From Bordetella parapertussis (GTDB lineage Bacteria > Pseudomonadota > Gammaproteobacteria > Burkholderiales > Burkholderiaceae_C), in the NCBI GenBank assembly GCA_945875935.1, contig CAMCNE010000094.1:1-8617 (forward strand): DNA of 8,617 bases. The letters are read 5' to 3'. The notes beneath the pieces are model-generated. The model was not told where the DNA came from. It searched no databases and saw only the letters and a list, made by a program, of their open reading frames with translations. Position 1 is the stretch's first letter. Each line of letters opens with the position of its first letter. Positions 5,534-8,617 of this stretch are shown one piece after another. The position numbers and the translations under genes were made by a program.

Positions 5534-6934
5534 ATGTCCACGATCGTTGAAGTCAGATCGCCCTTCGATGGCGCGCACGTCGGCCAGGTGGCGGCATCGA
5601 GCGAACAAGACATAGAGCGCGCGCTGGCCACGGCCCACTCGCTGTTTCGCGATCGGCGTCAGTGGCTGCCAAAGCAGCAGCGCATCGCGATCCTCAAGCG
5701 TGCCGCCGAGATCATCGCGTCGCGTCGCGAGGCGATCGCCCGCCAGGCGGCCCACGAAGGCGGCAAGCCCTACAGGGATTCGTTGATCGAGGTGGACCGC
5801 GGCATCGACGGAATCCAGATCTGCATCGATGAGTTGCGCACCAAGGGCGGCCATGTGATCCCCATGGACCTGAATGCGACATCGGCCGGCCGCGTCGCCT
5901 TCACCCAGTACGAACCCATCGGCGTGGTTGTTGGCGTGAGTGCCTTCAACCATCCGTTCAATTTGGTGGTTCATCAGGTGGCGCCAGCGATCGCAGTGGG
6001 TGCTCCGGTCATCGTGAAGCCCGCGCCGGCCACGCCGCTGAGCTGCAAGACGCTGATTGACATCTTCCACGAAGCAGGGTTGCCCCCCGACTGGGCACAG
6101 ATGGTCTTGCCGACCGATCTGGACCTGGCGACACGCCTGGTGTCTGACTCGCGCGTGGGCTTCTTGTCGTTCATCGGCTCGGCCGCCGTGGGCTGGATGC
6201 TGCGATCCAAGCTGGCGCCGGGAGCCCGTTGCGCGCTGGAGCACGGCGGCGTGGCGCCTGTCATCGTCTCGCACGATGCCGACCTGGAGATGGCCTTGCC
6301 CCGGCTCGCACGGGGTTCTTTCTGGCACGCTGGCCAGGCGTGCGTGGGCGTGCAGCGGGTGTTTTGCCACAGCAGCGTCGCCACCGCGGTGGCTGATGGC
6401 ATCGCCCAACTCGGTGAGCGGATGGTCATCGGCGACCCCTTGCTGGCCACGACCGACGTCGGCCCGCTGATCACGCACAAAGAGGTGGACCGGGTCGCGA
6501 GTTGGGTCGACGCTGCGAAGAGCGGTGGCGCCAAGGTCGTGTCGGGCGGCCACAAGCTGTCGAGCAGTTGCTACGCCAACACGGTGTTGCTCAACCCCGC
6601 GCTCGATGCCGACGTGACCCGCAAAGAGGTGTTCGGCCCGGTGGTGTGCGTCTACAGCTACGACGATCTCGATGCGGCCATCGGTCTGGCGAATGACTTG
6701 CCTTATTCGTTTCAGGCCGCCGTGTTCACCCGAAATATCGACACCGCGATGCACTGCTACCGCCATCTCGACGGCACGGCGGTGATGGTCAACGAGAACA
6801 CCTTGTTTCGTGTTGACTGGATGCCCTTCGGAGGCGCGCGGGCTTCCGGCCACGGCATGGGCGGCATGCCACACACCATGAGCGACATGCAGACCGAAAA
6901 GATGATGGTCTGGCGCTCCGATGCCCTGAACTGA
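5534..6934 (+). CDS. NAD(P)-dependent aldehyde dehydrogenase
   Basis: Encodes 466 residues, slightly shorter than typical ALDHs of about 480-500 but complete. The catalytic set is present: Asn139 in SAFNHPFN (oxyanion hole), Lys162 in VIVKPAPATP (cofactor ribose), GSAAVG (215-220), Glu236 in ALEHGG, and nucleophile Cys270 in WHAGQACVGVQR. The Glu-to-Cys distance is 34, as in ALDH2. The EVFGPV motif is at 365-370 and MPFGGARASGHG is near the C-terminus. One small oddity is His in ALEHGG where LELGG is common. The frame is open from a TTG at 5513, but ATG 5534 has GAGGAG 8 bases upstream and fits the family N-terminus. It would oxidise an aldehyde from the monooxygenase step to an acid with NAD(P)+. 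The substrate is unknown; the broad look resembles lactaldehyde/sulfoacetaldehyde-type ALDHs, without enough evidence to name it. Confidence 0.95.
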   Translation: MSTIVEVRSPFDGAHVGQVAASSEQDIERALATAHSLFRDRRQWLPKQQRIAILKRAAEIIASRREAIARQAAHEGGKPYRDSLIEVDRGIDGIQICIDELRTKGGHVIPMDLNATSAGRVAFTQYEPIGVVVGVSAFNHPFNLVVHQVAPAIAVGAPVIVKPAPATPLSCKTLIDIFHEAGLPPDWAQMVLPTDLDLATRLVSDSRVGFLSFIGSAAVGWMLRSKLAPGARCALEHGGVAPVIVSHDADLEMALPRLARGSFWHAGQACVGVQRVFCHSSVATAVADGIAQLGERMVIGDPLLATTDVGPLITHKEVDRVASWVDAAKSGGAKVVSGGHKLSSSCYANTVLLNPALDADVTRKEVFGPVVCVYSYDDLDAAIGLANDLPYSFQAAVFTRNIDTAMHCYRHLDGTAVMVNENTLFRVDWMPFGGARASGHGMGGMPHTMSDMQTEKMMVWRSDALN

Positions 6935-6993
6935 TTCAACCCGCCCGAAAGCAGGAGTTCAAACGGGGCTGCGGGTGGGCCTCGATGTTCGTC

Positions 6994-7014
6994 AAAAAAG
7001 CCGCCGAGTCGGCT
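6994..7014 (-). terminator. terminator-like hairpin on the minus strand
   Basis: Read on the minus strand, AGCCG-ACTCGG-CGGCT forms a 5-pair stem followed directly by T residues (a plus-strand A6 run at 6994-6999). It lies in the 99-base gap between the aldehyde dehydrogenase and monooxygenase genes. No minus-strand gene ends nearby, so if it works it would stop antisense transcription. The stem is short and may be chance. Confidence 0.25.
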
Positions 7015-7033
7015 ATCCCCACAGGAGACTTTC

Positions 7034-8176
7034 ATGAGCAATGCAAATCTGCCGCAACCTCTGCCCAACCCGATGGCCAGCTCGCCGAACAAGATGAAGC
7101 TCGGCGTGTTCGCCATCAACGCCCACGGCGGCTGCGCCATCACGACCGCACCCGAGGTGCACCGGGCAGATAACTGGCGGACCAATCTCGAGACCATCCA
7201 GCTGGCAGACCGCGCCGGCTTTGAGGCCGCCATTCCGATCGGCAGGTGGCGCGGCTTCGGTGGCGAGAGCAACTTCGGCGGCACCAGCATGGAGACCTAC
7301 ACCTGGGCGGCTGCGATCGCTGCATCCACGAAGCAGATTGCGACGATCAGCACTTCGCACATGCCGACGGTGCACCCCTTGCTGGCCGCCAAGCAGGCGG
7401 CGACCATCGATCACATCGGCGGCGGACGCTTTGGCCTCAACATGATCTGCGGCTGGTTCGGCCCCGAGATGCGCATGTTTGGCGGATCCATGATGGAACA
7501 CGACGAGCGCTACGACTTCGCCGATGACTGGCTCTCAGTGGCTCAGGAGGCATGGACGAAGGAGGGCTACTTCGACCACAAGAGCAAATATTTCAATCTG
7601 GTTCAGGCTTTTGCTGAGCCCAAGCCGCTGAACCGGCCTTTCCTTATCAACGCAGGCGGCTCACCGCGCGGCAAACGCTTTTGCGCCCAGCACTGCGACG
7701 CTGCATTCCTCATCTTGGGCTCGCACGATCTGGAAGGCGTGAAAAAACAGGTCCGCGGCTACAAAGAACTGGCCAGGGATGAGTTCGGGCGCGACATCAA
7801 GGTCTGGTGCTACTCCTACGTGTCGGTGGCCGACACGGTGGAAAAGGCCAAGAAGTACGTGGACCGCTACGCCATCGAATACGGCGACGACCAGGCCTGC
7901 GAGAACATCGTGAAAGAGCTGGGTATTCAGACCGGCATCTTCACGCCGGAGCAAGCCGACCAGTTCCGCTACCACTTCAAGGCGGGATGGGCAGGTTTCC
8001 CGCTGGTCGGCACCCCGCAGATGATGGTCGACCACCTGGGGATGCTCACCGAGGCTGGCGTCGATGGCGTGTGCCTGAGCTGGCTGGACTACAACAGCGG
8101 GATCAAGCAGTGGAACGCCGAGGTGATGCCTCTGCTCGAAAAAGCCGGCCTGCGCCAGCCCTACACGTCGCAGTAA
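7034..8176 (+). CDS. LLM-class FMNH2-dependent monooxygenase, RutA/SfnG-like
   Basis: Encodes 380 residues with a luciferase-like TIM-barrel fold. Family features, in order: MKLGVFAINAHGG (21-33); ADRAGFEAAI...RWRGFGGESNF (58-81); MPTVHPLLAAKQAATIDHIGGGRFGLNMICGWF (110-142), with Asn136 matching the conserved Asn of the RutA segment GVNLVTGW; MEHDERY (154-160), shared with SfnG-type enzymes; AEPKPLNRPFLINAGGSPRGKRF (194-216); and LVGTPQMMVDHL (324-335). Arg71 occupies the place where RutA has Lys before LRGFGG. ATG 7034 has AGGAG 6 bases upstream. Last gene of the operon, 99 bases after the ALDH. It needs FMNH2, presumably from the reductases encoded first and second. Related enzymes cleave uracil (RutA) or dimethylsulfone (SfnG). 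This protein is intermediate between them, so its substrate is unassigned. Confidence 0.92.
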   Translation: MSNANLPQPLPNPMASSPNKMKLGVFAINAHGGCAITTAPEVHRADNWRTNLETIQLADRAGFEAAIPIGRWRGFGGESNFGGTSMETYTWAAAIAASTKQIATISTSHMPTVHPLLAAKQAATIDHIGGGRFGLNMICGWFGPEMRMFGGSMMEHDERYDFADDWLSVAQEAWTKEGYFDHKSKYFNLVQAFAEPKPLNRPFLINAGGSPRGKRFCAQHCDAAFLILGSHDLEGVKKQVRGYKELARDEFGRDIKVWCYSYVSVADTVEKAKKYVDRYAIEYGDDQACENIVKELGIQTGIFTPEQADQFRYHFKAGWAGFPLVGTPQMMVDHLGMLTEAGVDGVCLSWLDYNSGIKQWNAEVMPLLEKAGLRQPYTSQ

Positions 8177-8178
8177 AC

Positions 8179-8211
8179 GCCACCCATGCGCTGATCCGGC
8201 GCATGGGTGGC
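8179..8211. terminator. strong hairpin between convergent genes, no U-tract
   Basis: Arms GCCACCCATGCGC (8179-8191) and GCGCATGGGTGGC (8199-8211) form a perfect 13-pair stem with a 7-nt loop, starting 3 bases after the monooxygenase stop. No T-run follows on either strand. It lies between the operon end and the converging chemoreceptor 3' end, so it probably protects or ends both transcripts, perhaps with Rho. Confidence 0.6.
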
Positions 8212-8239
8212 TCCGGAATCGCTCAGCGTGCCTCAGCGC

Positions 8240-8617
8240 TCAAAACGTTTCCCAGTCGTCGGTGCCCGCCTTGGCCAGCGTCGCGGAGTCTTGTGGCGCA
8301 CTGCTTGACTGCGCCACCGAAGCCTTGGCTTTGAGCGCCGGGCGGGTGACGTTCACAGCGCGATTGGGGCCACGACGCTCGCCGGTGGGCGCGTTGGCTA
8401 CCGGGGTCGCCAGATGAGCCGTGTGGGCGAGTCCATCCTGTCGTGACAGCTTGAACGCCGCTACGGCCTGAACCAGTTGCTGCGCCTGGCCCTTCAGGCT
8501 TTCCGCGGCGGCGGCGCTTTCTTCGACCAGCGCGGCGTTTTGCTGGGTGGCCTGGTCCATCTGGCTGACGGCCTCGCCCACTTGCTGAACGCCCGCGCTT
8601 TGCTCCACGCTGGCTGA
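8240..8617 (-). CDS. methyl-accepting chemotaxis protein, C-terminal part
   Basis: Partial gene: the last 125 residues plus stop, with the 5' part beyond the right edge of the window (the frame is open to base 8617). The visible sequence is the end of the cytoplasmic coiled-coil signalling domain: EQSAGVQQVGEAVSQMDQATQQNAALVEESAAAAESL. The run QNAALVEESAAAAESL is the typical C-terminal methylation helix region of Burkholderiales receptors. A linker of about 70 residues, rich in Ala, Pro, Ser and Arg, follows, ending in DDWETF. The final DWETF resembles the NWETF pentapeptide that tethers CheR and CheB to the E. coli receptors Tar and Tsr. The sensor domain is not visible, so the ligand is unknown. 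It converges with the catabolic operon with 63 bases between stops. Confidence 0.95.
   Translation of the reverse strand, partial: SASVEQSAGVQQVGEAVSQMDQATQQNAALVEESAAAAESLKGQAQQLVQAVAAFKLSRQDGLAHTAHLATPVANAPTGERRGPNRAVNVTRPALKAKASVAQSSSAPQDSATLAKAGTDDWETF

Noticed and set aside
4616..6874. A 752-codon open frame on the minus strand, antisense to the flavin reductase, GST and aldehyde dehydrogenase genes
   Set aside because: It is His/Arg-rich, has no family motif or ribosome binding site, and runs opposite three clear genes. Long antisense frames like this are a common by-product of strong GC codon bias.
3749..8176. Assignment as a Rut uracil-degradation operon or a sulfonate/sulfone (Ssu/Sfn) operon
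   Set aside because: Only the monooxygenase/reductase pairing resembles these. Their other required genes are missing, and a GST plus aldehyde dehydrogenase are present instead.
1..8617. CRISPR arrays, insertion sequences, toxin-antitoxin pairs, riboswitches
   Set aside because: Reading both strands showed no regularly spaced repeats, transposase motifs, toxin-like small gene pairs or known riboswitch cores.

Overview
The window looks like chromosomal DNA of a GC-rich betaproteobacterium, most likely order Burkholderiales (Comamonadaceae-like). This rests on strong GC bias at third codon positions, the family mix (LysR, CaiB/BaiF and CitE-like genes around a small catabolic operon), and a chemoreceptor tail of a type familiar from that group. 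The genus call is inference; no search could be run. No insertion sequence, integrase, CRISPR array or prophage gene was seen.

Layout. A tRNA-Val(GAC) with encoded CCA (53-129) is followed by a strong intrinsic terminator (136-170). After about 260 bases of mostly featureless DNA, ending in a possible 21-codon leader ORF, comes a CitE/HpcH-type CoA-ester lyase (434-1252, +). It converges on a CaiB/BaiF family III CoA-transferase (1313-2458, -), which lies downstream of a LysR-type regulator on the same strand (2628-3509, -). A 239-base divergent control region (3510-3748) separates lysR from a five-gene plus-strand operon: SsuE/MsuE-type FMN reductase (3749-4330), split-barrel flavin reductase (4327-4851, ATGA overlap), glutathione S-transferase (4886-5494, TTG start), aldehyde dehydrogenase (5534-6934) and a RutA/SfnG-like luciferase-family monooxygenase (7034-8176). 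A 13-bp hairpin follows, then the converging 3' end of a methyl-accepting chemotaxis protein (8240-8617, -, cut by the window edge).

How the genes may work together (inference). The luciferase-like enzyme needs reduced FMN from a partner reductase, and the operon supplies two from unrelated folds. Oxygenation by such enzymes can cleave C-S or C-N bonds, release halide or open a ring, and commonly yields an aldehyde, which the aldehyde dehydrogenase would convert to a carboxylate. The GST could take an electrophilic intermediate. The CoA-transferase could activate the acid and the CitE-like lyase could split a beta-hydroxyacyl-CoA into central metabolites. The LysR protein is the obvious candidate regulator of both directions. 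The gene set reads as a complete small catabolic module, but the substrate cannot be deduced from sequence and I know of no characterised pathway with exactly this gene set.
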